This document shows, piece after piece, positions 1 through 6,515 of a DNA stretch of 26,343 nucleotides (position 1 is the stretch's first letter; every line of letters starts with the position of its first letter). Source of the DNA: a virus. The stretch spans positions 1-26,343 of IMG/VR virus record IMGVR_UViG_3300027797_000118, one strand, 5' to 3'. The notes under the pieces were generated by a model that did not search any database, was not told where the DNA came from, and saw only the letters and a list, made by a program, of their open reading frames with translations. The translations under genes were made by a program, and so were the position numbers.

Positions 1-264
1 ACATCATTTAACTACAATCAGATAACGTTAAACTATAACGTAATGTATAAACCCCACAAACATAATAATAACATCGGTATAAGTCATATAATGATTATGG
101 GTGAATTCTATGGTGGTGAACTATGTGTTATAGAAAATGATGACGTTATTAAAATAAATAAAAAAAATGAATGGGTAGTATTCAATGGTAAAGATTATCA
201 TTGGGTATTACCATTTGTAGGTGAAAGAATTACATTGGTATTATATAATAAACCAATCAAATAA
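1..264 (+). CDS. 2-oxoglutarate/Fe(II)-dependent oxygenase-like protein, C-terminal part (5' truncated)
   Basis: The reading frame is open from the first base of the window, so the gene begins upstream; the ATG at 43 is probably internal. About 87 residues are visible. They match the C-terminal half of a double-stranded beta-helix 2OG/Fe(II) oxygenase: a metal motif region PHKHNNNIG, then GEFYGGEL, then VVFNGKDYHWVLPFVGER. The histidine in YHW would be the distal iron ligand and the arginine of GER would bind 2-oxoglutarate. In the family the first motif is normally HxD; here it reads H-K-H (codon CAT at 61-63), so the acidic ligand is replaced by histidine. Phage members of this family are usually suspected of modifying proteins or nucleic acids; the substrate here is unknown. 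It is followed by a 47-base A/T-rich gap before the methyltransferase gene. Confidence 0.6.
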   Translation, partial: TSFNYNQITLNYNVMYKPHKHNNNIGISHIMIMGEFYGGELCVIENDDVIKINKKNEWVVFNGKDYHWVLPFVGERITLVLYNKPIK

Positions 265-311
265 TCGCTACAAATAATCAAAAAATAATACTTCCAATAA
301 AATTATATAAT

Positions 312-1145
312 ATGGTAAATTACATTGGAGGAAAAAACAGAATAAGTAAATTTATAATCCCATTCATCCCAACCGATATTGAAACGTATGTAGAGGTATT
401 TGGTGGTGCTGGATGGGTTTATTTTAATATGGATATAACAAAGTATCCTAATCTAAAAACAATCGTTTATAACGACATTAATCCATTGAACTCAAATCTA
501 TTTAGATGTGTTCAAGAAGACCCACACAAACTATTGGAATTATGTAAGGACATCCCATCTGAGGATGATGAATTATTTTACCAATACCAAAAAGAATTAT
601 TCCCAACACCAAACATCATTGAACCTAACTATGAAATGGCATACAAATACGTATATCTACTAACACAAGTATGGAGTGGTAATAATCCCGAAAAGGCGAG
701 GTTAGTTAAGAAGGGTGGATACATCAATAAGAATGGTGTATATGTAAGTAAGTTTGATATGTTTAGGAATAAACTAAAAGAAACCAAGTGGACGGATAAG
801 ATGAAATCAATCACATACGTTGAAAAGATGGATTTTAAGGAACTAATAACCAAGTGGGATGGTGATACTACCTATTTCTATTTAGACCCCCCTTATTTCA
901 CAAAAGAATTATATTACTCAAATCATAAGTTTGGGTTTCATCAACACAATGAATTGGTAACATTAATCAAAACAATCAAATCTAAATGGTCGTTATCTTA
1001 CTATGATTTTGATTTATTAAATGAATGGTTGCCGAAGGATGAGTATGAATGGAAGAGTAAGGAATTTGTTAAATGTAGTGGTGTAACTAAAGGTAAATCC
1101 CCTTCAAAGGGAACTGAACTATTAATTATGAATTATACCCTATAA
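312..1145 (+). CDS. dam: D12-class (Dam-type) DNA N6-adenine methyltransferase
   Basis: This 277-residue protein should transfer a methyl group from S-adenosylmethionine to N6 of adenine in DNA. The N-terminal YIGGKNRI (residues 4-11) and VEVFGGAGWV (27-36) fit the K-containing and FxGxG S-adenosylmethionine-binding motifs of the D12/Dam family. VYND (52-55) supplies the conserved acidic residue and DPPY (192-195) is the catalytic motif IV. The length is typical for the family. The C-terminal part has the family-like KGTELLIMNY stretch. The obvious guess for its target is GATC, but no GATC was found in this window, so the true target may differ. In phages such enzymes usually protect DNA from host restriction or regulate packaging and expression; which applies here is not shown. 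Confidence 0.9.
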   Translation: MVNYIGGKNRISKFIIPFIPTDIETYVEVFGGAGWVYFNMDITKYPNLKTIVYNDINPLNSNLFRCVQEDPHKLLELCKDIPSEDDELFYQYQKELFPTPNIIEPNYEMAYKYVYLLTQVWSGNNPEKARLVKKGGYINKNGVYVSKFDMFRNKLKETKWTDKMKSITYVEKMDFKELITKWDGDTTYFYLDPPYFTKELYYSNHKFGFHQHNELVTLIKTIKSKWSLSYYDFDLLNEWLPKDEYEWKSKEFVKCSGVTKGKSPSKGTELLIMNYTL

Positions 1146-1203
1146 ACGTTTATCTACACTTTAATACTTCTAGGAAACATATAACAACATAATATCTACG
1201 AAA

Positions 1204-1617
1204 ATGGCTAGAAAGAAAACCCCAACATATAAGAAAGATGACCTTATCAAAATAATTATTGAAAGGTTTACATCGGGAGTTCCCCAAGCGAGTGTAGTTC
1301 AAGAGATAATTAGTATGGGTTATTCAACTCCATATTTTTATGATTTGTATAGAGAAGCTAAACCATTAATACAACAAGCATTAAAGGGGATAGCTGAGAA
1401 CAGATTAGAGACGACTATAATTGAAATGGAAACCCAATACCAAACATCCCTAACAAATGGGGATAGAAGGTTAGCGAATGAGATTAGAAAAGAGATAAAT
1501 AAAATTAGTGGTCTTCACCAACAAAAGATTGATATTACAACTGATGGTGATAAGATTAATAATATACAAATAATAAAACTAATAGAAATTAAAAACAATG
1601 AAGATGGCGAAGTATAA
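1204..1617 (+). CDS. terS: terminase small subunit (putative)
   Basis: This 137-residue protein starts with a basic segment (MARKKTPTYKKDD) followed by a predicted helix-turn-helix-like region (about residues 14-50, containing QASVVQEIISMGYSTPYFYDLY). A long helical region (about 52-105) follows, and then a short beta-like tail with ITTDGDKINN. That architecture, DNA-binding head plus oligomerising helices and a tail, is what phage small terminase subunits show; they recognise the packaging site and deliver DNA to the large subunit. The position three genes upstream of the large terminase supports this. The start at 1204 follows a 58-base gap ending in an A-rich leader (aatatctacgaaa). The 3' end overlaps the next gene by 14 bases. 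The call rests on architecture and context rather than on a diagnostic motif. Confidence 0.65.
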   Translation: MARKKTPTYKKDDLIKIIIERFTSGVPQASVVQEIISMGYSTPYFYDLYREAKPLIQQALKGIAENRLETTIIEMETQYQTSLTNGDRRLANEIRKEINKISGLHQQKIDITTDGDKINNIQIIKLIEIKNNEDGEV

Positions 1618-1918
1618 GTTAAAAGAAGAATTTGAAGGTGTGATTGTATCACGTCAAGTTCCAGGTTTGGGGAATGTAATATTTGACCCTACCAAAGTAG
1701 AACAACATAAATTTGAGAACTATGTAAGATTGGGGTTTGAATATATGTTTGAATTGGTGATTGAAGATGTTATTGAATGGATTGGTGAAAAGATTGAGGA
1801 TTGGATTGAAGATAAGTTTGATGAAACCCCCGATGTTAGTTCAACACCAATATTGAGTGATGTAGTTAAAACCCCAATCCCAACACCTAATATAAAAAGA
1901 CCAATTAAAAAGAAATAA
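1604..1918 (+). CDS. hypothetical protein between the terminase genes
   Basis: I do not recognise a family. The product is 104 residues from the ATG at 1604, or 106 from the ATG at 1598; both starts lie inside the end of the small terminase gene, so translation is probably coupled. The N-terminal half has mixed charge with short predicted strands (VIVSRQVPGLGNVIFDP). The middle is a run of acidic and tryptophan-containing residues likely to form helix (IEDVIEWIGEKIEDWIEDKF). The C-terminus is proline-rich and strongly basic (KRPIKKK). A compact fold with an acidic helix and a basic tail would suit a protein-protein or DNA contact in packaging or head completion, but that is only a guess from location. 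The next gene starts three bases after the stop. Confidence 0.55.
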   Translation: MAKYKLKEEFEGVIVSRQVPGLGNVIFDPTKVEQHKFENYVRLGFEYMFELVIEDVIEWIGEKIEDWIEDKFDETPDVSSTPILSDVVKTPIPTPNIKRPIKKK

Positions 1919-1921
1919 GTT

Positions 1922-2422
1922 ATGCCGATAGATACTAATAAAGATAGTCAAGGTTGTTTCGTTAGATGGGGGATTGAAGGTAAGAAATACTATTATGAGT
2001 GTGGCAACCAAGAGGAACGTAATCAAGCGAAAGAGAAGGCATACAAACAAGGTTATGCTATTGGTGATTTAACCGAACAAGATAAGTTGGTTCAGAAGAT
2101 TACAAGAATGAAACAAAGAAACCTTCAATCGGGTAGAATATCATTTGACTATGATGGTGTGGTTACAAGTTCATCTATGAAACAAAAGATTAGAACCCTT
2201 ATTGAAGGTGGGGTGGATGTCTATATCATTTCAGCTAGAGATAGTCGTTTAGATATGATGAATACTGCCACATTGTTGGGGGTTAAATCAGACCACGTAT
2301 TTGCTACGGGTTCAAACTCTGAGAAGATTAAGAAGGTTAAACAATTAAGAATTGGGAAACATTATGATAATAACCCCAATGTAATAAAGGAACTACCAGG
2401 TATTGGTGTATTAGTAAGATAA
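1922..2422 (+). CDS. HAD-superfamily phosphatase domain fused to a phage head-associated N-terminal domain
   Basis: This 166-residue protein has two parts. Residues 10-47 (CFVRWG...KKYYYECGN...AKEKAYKQGYAIG) match a short domain I know from phage head and structural proteins, usually of the pattern WGxxGKKYYYxxGN followed by a basic helix. Residues 72-166 look like a small, capless HAD hydrolase: the nucleophile motif FDYDGVV (D76, D78), motif II in YIISAR (S104), a lysine candidate for motif III (K135), and motif IV HYDNNP (D149). HAD enzymes of this size often remove phosphates, for example 3' phosphates of nucleic acid as in T4 polynucleotide kinase. A role in end repair or packaging is suggested by its place directly before the large terminase, with which it shares a TAATG stop/start overlap, but the substrate is unknown. 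Confidence 0.75.
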   Translation: MPIDTNKDSQGCFVRWGIEGKKYYYECGNQEERNQAKEKAYKQGYAIGDLTEQDKLVQKITRMKQRNLQSGRISFDYDGVVTSSSMKQKIRTLIEGGVDVYIISARDSRLDMMNTATLLGVKSDHVFATGSNSEKIKKVKQLRIGKHYDNNPNVIKELPGIGVLVR

Positions 2423-3621
2423 TGGAACTACAACTGAAACATAGTAATGTATTTACAAGGAACTATGACGCTCTGAATGACACCACAAAAAGGTTCGTAA
2501 TTAATCAAGGGGGTTCACGTAGTAGTAAGACATATTCCCTATGTCAGTTGTTAATAGTGTATTCACTACAAAATAATAATAAGGTAATATCAATTGTCCG
2601 TAAGTCACTTCCCTCATTAAAGGCAACTATAATGAGGGATTTCTTTGAAGTGATGAGGGGATTGAATTTATATGATGAGAAGAAACATAATAAAACTGAA
2701 AACATATATTCATTTTCAAATGGTTCAGTAGTTGAATTCTTTTCACTTGATGATAGTCAGAAGGTTAGGGGTCGTAAAAGAGACATCCTATTATGTAATG
2801 AGGCGAATGAGTTGGAGTATGAAGAATTCCTTCAGTTAAATATGAGAACAACATTCAAAGTATTTTGTGATTTCAACCCCTCAGATACAGAACACTTCCT
2901 ATATGATTTAGCTGAGAAGGAAGATAGTGTGTTAATACATTCAACCTATAAAGATAACCCATTCTTAGAGAAGGAGATTATTAAACAGATTGAAGAACTT
3001 ATATTGACGGATAAGGATTACTATAACATCTATGCTTTAGGTATCCCATCTAAATCAACACACACAATCTATAACCATCAGAAAATATTCTTAAACAAAG
3101 ATAAACCCGAAGGTATAGTTGACACCATATTGGGGATTGACTTTGGATACCAACATCCCACTGCTCTAATCAGATGTGATTTCACTACCAACAATGAAGT
3201 GTATGTTACTGAGTTATTATATGAAAGTTATTTAACATCATCAGATTTAATCCCAAGAATTAAAGAAATATTAGATAGGGAAGGATTATCTTATTCAACA
3301 ACAATGGTGGGGGATTACTCAAGACCCGAAATCATCACAGAACTTAATCGTAATGGATTTAATTGTGTTAACGCTAACAAGAGTGTTAAAGAAGGAATTG
3401 ATGCCGTTAAATCAAAGATTTTATATATTCATTGTGATAGTATTAATTTGTTGAAGGAGTTTAAGAACTACAAGTGGAAATCAACCAAAGATGATAAATT
3501 ATTGGATGAACCAATTAAAATGTGGGATGATGGAATGGACGCTATGAGATACTCAATATTACATTACAAAAATAATAATGTTACAACGGGGTCTTGGAGT
3601 TTTGATACTTTTTCATTTTAA
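2422..3621 (+). CDS. terL: terminase large subunit
   Basis: This 399-residue protein is the ATP-driven DNA-packaging motor and headful or site-specific nuclease. The N-terminal ATPase has a Walker A variant GGSRSSKT (residues 30-37) and a Walker B with catalytic glutamate DILLCNE (121-127); FCDFNPSD (148-155) lies at the usual place of the coupling region. The C-terminal RNase H-like nuclease domain shows GIDFGYQHP (first acidic residue D240), VGDYSRPE (D298) and MWDDGMDAMRYS (D370/D373), the three-acid pattern of the PBSX-like/Terminase_3 group. The length is at the compact end for the family but complete. It overlaps the preceding HAD gene by one base (TAATG), and a 35-base gap precedes the next gene. 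Confidence 0.95.
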   Translation: MELQLKHSNVFTRNYDALNDTTKRFVINQGGSRSSKTYSLCQLLIVYSLQNNNKVISIVRKSLPSLKATIMRDFFEVMRGLNLYDEKKHNKTENIYSFSNGSVVEFFSLDDSQKVRGRKRDILLCNEANELEYEEFLQLNMRTTFKVFCDFNPSDTEHFLYDLAEKEDSVLIHSTYKDNPFLEKEIIKQIEELILTDKDYYNIYALGIPSKSTHTIYNHQKIFLNKDKPEGIVDTILGIDFGYQHPTALIRCDFTTNNEVYVTELLYESYLTSSDLIPRIKEILDREGLSYSTTMVGDYSRPEIITELNRNGFNCVNANKSVKEGIDAVKSKILYIHCDSINLLKEFKNYKWKSTKDDKLLDEPIKMWDDGMDAMRYSILHYKNNNVTTGSWSFDTFSF

Positions 3622-3644
3622 TATGTTCTTTTACTAAAAGACAG

Positions 3645-3656
3645 ATATTTATAAGT
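3645..3656 (+). promoter_or_regulatory. ATATTTA leader element exactly 12 bases before a start codon
   Basis: The 12 bases before the ATG at 3657 read atatttataagt. The same element at the same distance precedes the ATG at 4779 (4767-4778, atatttagtagt) and 20559 (20547-20558, atatttaatgtt). Close variants precede 25139 (25127-25138, atactttcaatt) and 1204 (1192-1203, atatctacgaaa). None has a Shine-Dalgarno sequence. The fixed spacing points to a translation-initiation element or a promoter producing very short leaders; the sequence alone does not decide. Confidence 0.4.
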
Positions 3657-4253
3657 ATGAGTTATAAAAAAATTATAGATACATTCTTAACAAAGAGATA
3701 TAATTATCTGATGGAGTGTTCAACTAACATTCTAAAATATAATACGATAGTTGAACCTACAGAATTAGTTGGGGAATTGGCATTATATTTATACACTAAT
3801 AAACCCAAGATTGAAGAATACCTAGCGATTGATAAGTTAGAAGCGTTCTGTGTCAGTTGGATGACAATCAATGGGAAATACAATACATCCCCCGTGAATA
3901 GGAAACACTCACAAAGGGAATATGAAATTGATGAGAAATATGATGTGGTGTGTAATGACGTGGGGTTTGATAATCATATTGGTATGGATGAGTATGAGAA
4001 AGATTTATCTAACATATTCAATGAAGACCAAATCAAAAAGATATTATCAATGGATAAAGTAATTGATAAGTTAACCAAGAGTGAGTTAATATTATTCAAG
4101 GCATACTTCGTTGAGAATTTAAGTTATGATAAGATATGTAAGAAATATACATTCTATCGTGAGAAGGATGGTAAGAAGATTACCTATAAATCAAAGAAGT
4201 CCATATACACATTGATGAATGGATTGAAAAATAAAATAAGAGAAAACATATGA
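3657..4253 (+). CDS. sigma-factor-like (sigma-70 family) protein, putative
   Basis: This 198-residue protein has two helical blocks joined by an acidic linker. Residues 1-85 contain VEPTELVGELALYLY and FCVSWMTINGKY, which resemble sigma region 2 (the 'dLvqEv...' helix followed by an aromatic helix and a basic RK end). Residues 137-196 resemble region 4: LTKSELILFKAYFVENLSYDKICKKY, then a basic segment and SIYTLMNGLKNKIRE as a recognition helix. Between the two halves of the region-4-like helix-turn-helix there is an insertion (about 165-180, REKDGKKITYK). If it is a true sigma factor it would redirect host RNA polymerase to phage promoters. Its place inside a structural operon is unusual for that role; it could instead be a DNA-binding packaging or recombination protein. 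It overlaps the next gene by ATGA. Confidence 0.5.
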   Translation: MSYKKIIDTFLTKRYNYLMECSTNILKYNTIVEPTELVGELALYLYTNKPKIEEYLAIDKLEAFCVSWMTINGKYNTSPVNRKHSQREYEIDEKYDVVCNDVGFDNHIGMDEYEKDLSNIFNEDQIKKILSMDKVIDKLTKSELILFKAYFVENLSYDKICKKYTFYREKDGKKITYKSKKSIYTLMNGLKNKIRENI

Positions 4254-4519
4254 TAGATTTGATTACATTATTTGGGATACCAACATTGGGGATTTTGTTC
4301 GTTGAGGCAGAACCAATGATTAAATTAAAAAGAATGATTGGATTTAATGATGAGGATTACTTCCGATGGAAAGAAAGTAAGAAGTTCATATATAGATTAA
4401 TCAATTGTGTAACTTGTTCCACATTTTGGATTGGGTTAATCATCACGGGTAATATCTATCTGGCAGCAATAACCTCAATACTTGGGGAATTAATATATAA
4501 AATAAAAAATAGATTATGA
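4250..4519 (+). CDS. small membrane protein with a CxxC motif
   Basis: The 89-residue product has two hydrophobic segments, about residues 3-19 and 58-80, separated by a charged loop, which suggests two membrane-spanning helices. The sequence INCVTCSTFWIGLI puts a C53-x-x-C56 pair right before the second helix. This resembles the CxxC-x-x-F/W arrangement of small DUF1360-type membrane proteins found in bacteria and phages, whose function is not established. The ATG at 4250 overlaps the TGA of the sigma-like gene (ATGA), and its own stop overlaps the next start in the same way, so the three are likely translated as a coupled unit. It could be mistaken for a holin because of its size, but holins normally lack such a conserved cysteine pair and there is no endolysin next to it. 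Confidence 0.6.
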   Translation: MIDLITLFGIPTLGILFVEAEPMIKLKRMIGFNDEDYFRWKESKKFIYRLINCVTCSTFWIGLIITGNIYLAAITSILGELIYKIKNRL

Positions 4520-4764
4520 TAAATGTAGTATGGGAAGAAGTCAGACACATCACTGACGAACAATTATTAGATAAGGTAAAAGAATTAATAGATGAGTTTG
4601 ACGCTATGGATTATAACACACCAACACAAGTTGAGAAGTTATTTTACTTCCATAATAGAATTTATCCCCAATCAAGAGAGGATGGTAAAGGATGTCCACC
4701 TTGTAGAGCTAGGGTAAGAAATAGAATAGGTCAATGGATTAATGAAAAACAAAATAATGATTAA
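4516..4764 (+). CDS. small CPPC-motif protein, function unknown
   Basis: This 82-residue soluble protein is mostly helical and acidic in the first half (residues 1-45). A basic C-terminal half follows, containing YFHNRIYPQSREDGKGCPPC (residues 44-63), then RARVRNRIGQWI. The C60-P-P-C63 pair close to an arginine-rich helix suggests a metal-binding half-site or a redox-active pair. I have an impression that short proteins with a Cys pair followed by an R-rich helix recur in Bacteroidota phage structural operons, but I cannot name a family or function. Translation is coupled to the membrane protein by an ATGA overlap. A 14-base gap follows before the tail chaperone gene. Confidence 0.6.
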   Translation: MINVVWEEVRHITDEQLLDKVKELIDEFDAMDYNTPTQVEKLFYFHNRIYPQSREDGKGCPPCRARVRNRIGQWINEKQNND

Positions 4765-4778
4765 TAATATTTAGTAGT

Positions 4779-5474
4779 ATGAAATGGTTTAATAATAAGG
4801 TTGAGGAAAGAGAATTAGGATGGGGTGATATAACATTACGTAAGTTTCAATTGATTGATGGTTTTGAACCCTCTGGTGATGAGATTGAGGATATGTTGAC
4901 ACAACTATCCATCTTGACTGATAAAACACTTGAGGAGTTAGATAATCTATCTGTTAAGAAATTAACTAATGAATTAACCAAATATGAATTCTTGAAACAA
5001 GTTCCCGATGAAAAGAAGATTGACGTTGTGGAAGTTGGGGGTAAGAAGTTTGGTCTATGTGATTTGAATGAATTAACCCTAGCTCAATTTGTTGATATTG
5101 AAACTTATGTAAAAGGTGGATTGATTAATAACATCCATAAGATTATGTCGGTTCTTTATCTACCAATTATTAAACAAAACCTTATTACAAAGAAGTATGA
5201 GTTAGAACCCTATGAGACATCTGAAGAACGTGAGACGTTATTATTAGAGGTGGGGATGGATAAAATATATCCTACACTACTTTTTTTTTATCGTATCGTA
5301 AAGGTTTATTTGACGATTATTCAGTTATATTCAATACAGATGGAGGAGGAGAAGATGATGATTATGACAGCGAAGGTGAAGATGGAGATGAAGGGGATGA
5401 ACGAAGAACAATTGAGGATATTAAATACGAAGCTCAACAACGTGTTAGAGAACAATGGAATTGGTATGACTTAA
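4779..5474 (+). CDS. tail assembly chaperone, short form (no frameshift)
   Basis: Without slippage the frame from 4779 continues to a TAA at 5472-5474 and gives 231 residues. The first 170 residues are shared with the long form and look like a Bacteroidota phage tail chaperone: WGDITLRKFQLIDGF near the N-terminus, LTLAQFVDIETYV (100-112) and NNIHKIMSVLYLP (117-129). The last 61 residues (from YRIVKVYL to GIGMT) are methionine- and lysine-rich and have no protein-like pattern, as expected of out-of-frame sequence, though the cell would still make them if no shift occurs. The gene follows the CPPC protein by 14 bases and has the ATATTTA element 12 bases before its ATG. Confidence 0.65.
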   Translation: MKWFNNKVEERELGWGDITLRKFQLIDGFEPSGDEIEDMLTQLSILTDKTLEELDNLSVKKLTNELTKYEFLKQVPDEKKIDVVEVGGKKFGLCDLNELTLAQFVDIETYVKGGLINNIHKIMSVLYLPIIKQNLITKKYELEPYETSEERETLLLEVGMDKIYPTLLFFYRIVKVYLTIIQLYSIQMEEEKMMIMTAKVKMEMKGMNEEQLRILNTKLNNVLENNGIGMT

Positions 5475-5617
5475 TATATAAGATGGCGAATGGTAACTTC
5501 CTAAGTATGGAAAAGGTAGTAACCAAATCCGTTAGAGAATGTTTTACCTTTATGGCATATAAAATACAAATGGGTGGTAATAATAATATAAATACAAATA
5601 ATGATGATGACATATAA
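4779..5617 (+). CDS. tail assembly chaperone, long form made by -1 frameshift (G-T type)
   Basis: The first 170 residues are read in frame from 4779. At 5281-5289 there are nine T residues (codons CTT TTT TTT TAT). A -1 shift here joins a second open frame that begins LSYRKGLFDDYSV at 5288 and runs to a TAA at 5615-5617, giving a 279-residue product. The added 109 residues contain an acidic linker (GGGEDDDYDSEGEDGDEGDE) and a helical tail with WNWYDLIYKMANGNF. This domain has no start codon of its own near its beginning, so frameshifting is the natural way to express it. In lambda-like phages such G and GT pairs keep the tape measure soluble and recruit tube subunits. The domain content and LLFF at the shift site fit that family. 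A sequencing indel in the T run is the alternative. Confidence 0.75.
5281..5289 (+). other. T9 slippery site for -1 ribosomal frameshifting
   Basis: Nine consecutive T residues sit exactly where coding potential moves from the frame of 4779 to the -1 frame. The zero-frame codons give T TTT TTT, a perfect X XXY YYZ-type heptamer. No strong downstream hairpin is obvious; a short direct repeat tatcgtatcgta follows immediately. Confidence 0.65.
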
Positions 5618-6041
5618 TCAAATAATAGACACATTTCAATCAATCGCTAATAGTCACTTACAGATACATAATTTTGGGGATGGACTATTGGAAGATATAA
5701 ATACTATCAAAGAGAATGGTGGTAAGTTCCCCGTGTTATGGGTAATTCCCCAATCTGCTGAGTTAGGTGAGAATGGATTGAATTATAAGATGAGGGTATT
5801 GGTTTTTGATATTGATGAAACTGCTGACACCTTTAGAAGAAACATCCTAAGTGATACTCTTCAAATACTGAATGACGTAATTAAAAATTTTAAGAATGAT
5901 AGTGATGATTACTATGTTGGTGGAGTTAACACCGCATTACCTTTTACTCAAAACTTCGCTGACTATGTTACGGGTTGGTATATTGACATTAATATTGAGA
6001 CGGGTATAGATAATAACCCTTGTGATAGCCCCGAAGAATAA
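5601..6041 (+). CDS. head-tail connector / tail terminator-like protein (putative)
   Basis: The product is 146 residues from the ATG at 5601; ATGs at 5604 and 5607 are equally good, because the start is ATGATGATG overlapping the end of the chaperone's long frame. This overlap supports the reality of the -1 frame. The sequence (IDTFQSIANSHLQIHNFGDG, KFPVLWVIP, YKMRVLVFDID, NILSDTLQILNDVI, WYIDINIET) is an alpha/beta pattern that I associate with a family found just after the tail chaperone or near head completion genes in Bacteroidota phages. Its expected role is as a ring that closes the tail tube or joins it to the head. No catalytic motif is present. The stop overlaps the next start (TAATG). 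Confidence 0.6.
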   Translation: MMMTYNQIIDTFQSIANSHLQIHNFGDGLLEDINTIKENGGKFPVLWVIPQSAELGENGLNYKMRVLVFDIDETADTFRRNILSDTLQILNDVIKNFKNDSDDYYVGGVNTALPFTQNFADYVTGWYIDINIETGIDNNPCDSPEE

Positions 6042-6514
6042 TGGATGAGAACGATGTATTAGAATTACTTAATAGTTTAGGTGAGGATGTATTAGAACAA
6101 ATGAGGGGGATTATCAGATTGAATGGTAATATCGCTACGGGAACCTTATATAATACGTTGTCAACAAGAGGAATTAAGGTGGGTGATGGTAAGTATACTT
6201 TATTACTTACGATGCCATTCTATGGTAAATTTATTGATAAGGGTAGAAAACCTACAAGACAATCAGCCCCCAAAGGAACTATCACATTATTTGATGAGAT
6301 AAAGAAATGGACCAAGTTAAAAGGTATTCCCGAAGAGGCGGCTTGGCCTATAACACAAAAGATACATAAAGAAGGATTTAAAGCTGGAGGTAGTCAAGGT
6401 AATGGGAAACCATTTACATCCCCATATTACACAATGGTTCAAACTCTTCAAGATAGAATGGGGGATGAATTCTCAAACTATATAATAAAAGAATTATTTA
6501 AAAAACAAACATAA
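6041..6514 (+). CDS. HK97 gp10-like / virion morphogenesis tail completion protein (putative)
   Basis: The product has 157 residues. It begins with a helix (DENDVLELLNSLGEDVLEQMRG), followed by a beta-rich part with YTLLLTMPFYGKFIDKGRKP (residues 53-72), the 'Y-x-x-F-x-D-x-G' pattern typical of HK97 gp10-like and phage virion morphogenesis proteins. A helical region IKKWTKLKGIPEEAAWPITQKIHKEG and GKPFTSPYY complete the family-like order. These proteins sit at the head-tail junction or complete the tail. The one-base TAATG overlap with the preceding gene and the one-base gap to the next place it within the same operon. Confidence 0.7.
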   Translation: MDENDVLELLNSLGEDVLEQMRGIIRLNGNIATGTLYNTLSTRGIKVGDGKYTLLLTMPFYGKFIDKGRKPTRQSAPKGTITLFDEIKKWTKLKGIPEEAAWPITQKIHKEGFKAGGSQGNGKPFTSPYYTMVQTLQDRMGDEFSNYIIKELFKKQT

Positions 6515-6515
6515 T

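Noticed and set aside
629-853. Minus-strand open frame inside the methyltransferase gene
   Set aside because: It lies fully antisense to a gene with clear catalytic motifs, and its hydrophobic, low-complexity product is typical of a shadow frame.
4250-4519. Membrane protein as a holin
   Set aside because: Its size and two helices fit, but there is no endolysin nearby and the CxxC before the second helix is not a holin trait.
5340-5400. GAxGAT-rich stretch as a simple-sequence repeat
   Set aside because: It is explained by the acidic linker (Asp/Glu/Gly) encoded in the -1 frame of the tail chaperone.
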